Assembly: GCA_947584955.1 (NCBI GenBank)
Contig: CANPWS010000095.1
Location: 1-5,077 of the forward strand
Origin: an uncultured Bacilli bacterium
GTDB taxonomy: Bacteria > Bacillota_I > Bacilli_A > RF39 > UBA660
Reading direction: 5' to 3'
DNA length: 5,077 nt
The translations under genes and the position numbers were made by a program. Of the stretch, positions 5,029 to 5,077 are shown piece by piece (the stretch's first letter is position 1; each line of letters opens with the position of its first letter). Below the pieces are notes generated by a model, which was not told where the DNA came from, ran no database searches, and worked only from the letters and a program-made list of their open reading frames with translations.

Positions 5029-5077
5029 ATGAAAAATATAATAAAATGTACACATACATTTGTACGTAATGGGGGGG
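5029..5077 (+). CDS. start of an unidentified gene, cut by the window end
   Basis: An ATG at 5029 follows GAAGGTG (5014-5020) by 8 bases and lies downstream of a good promoter. Sixteen codons are present (M-K-N-I-I-K-C-T-H-T-F-V-R-N-G-G), too few to identify a family. The last two complete codons come from a run of seven G (5071-5077) that is suspicious at the end of a sequence this AT-rich, so the final glycines may not be real. An imperfect inverted repeat, GTACA (5048-5052) with TGTAC (5061-5065), lies inside the frame. It could instead be a leader with a structured RNA. Confidence 0.45.
   Translation, partial: MKNIIKCTHTFVRNGG

Noticed and set aside
1..5077. Alternative genetic code with TGA as tryptophan, suggested by the Mollicutes-like base composition.
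   Set aside because: No in-frame TGA occurs in any gene and tryptophan is always TGG. The upstream rodA frame would also stop at TAA one codon beyond its TGA. The standard bacterial code explains everything.
1..5077. Search for a novel defence, mobile or RNA system.
   Set aside because: There are no direct-repeat arrays, transposase or recombinase motifs, toxin-antitoxin-like overlapping pairs or large structured non-coding regions; all gaps are under 300 bases and are filled by promoters and terminators.

Overview
The window is about three-quarters or more A+T. Every complete reading frame ends in TAA, TGG encodes tryptophan, and no frame contains an internal TGA. The Shine-Dalgarno sites are of the GGAGG/AGGTGA kind, and the promoters are close to the sigma-A consensus (TTGACA, 17 bases, TAAAAT), often with an extended -10 TGn. 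The single-chain, dimeric type of glycyl-tRNA synthetase and the particular TtcA-like PP-loop protein fit a low-GC member of the Bacillota (a gut Bacilli or Mollicutes-like lineage of the RF39 kind would fit). This is inference from composition and protein character; there is no 16S or database match behind it. The presence of a SEDS peptidoglycan polymerase argues against a wall-less Mycoplasma.

Layout. At 91-345 there is a complete small transcription unit on the + strand: promoter, Shine-Dalgarno, a 52-residue single-pass membrane protein and a terminator. It converges on a minus-strand gene for a 125-residue two-helix membrane protein (453-830), which has its own near-perfect promoter and a terminator at 394-440. 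Upstream of that, also on the minus strand, lies a RodA-type SEDS glycosyltransferase (919 to about 2052). Its first two membrane helices are encoded only if translation starts at a non-ATG codon, most likely ATT. A divergent 86-base gap then leads to the rightward genes: a 114-residue protein of unknown function (2139-2483) with a terminator overlapping its stop; glycyl-tRNA synthetase (2649-4019) with an excellent promoter and a terminator; and a TtcA-family tRNA-thiolation-like ATPase (4118-4951). The first 16 codons of another gene, preceded by a strong promoter, follow and are cut by the window end at a run of seven G.

Function. This is ordinary chromosomal housekeeping DNA: cell-wall elongation (RodA), tRNA charging (GlyRS) and probable tRNA modification (TtcA-like), interspersed with small lineage-specific proteins. 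Most genes look like single-gene transcripts, each with its own promoter and intrinsic terminator. No mobile element, CRISPR array, tRNA, rRNA, riboswitch or defence module is visible. The points most worth a second look are the apparent ATT start of rodA and the three small unassigned proteins. No gap between genes exceeds 300 bases.
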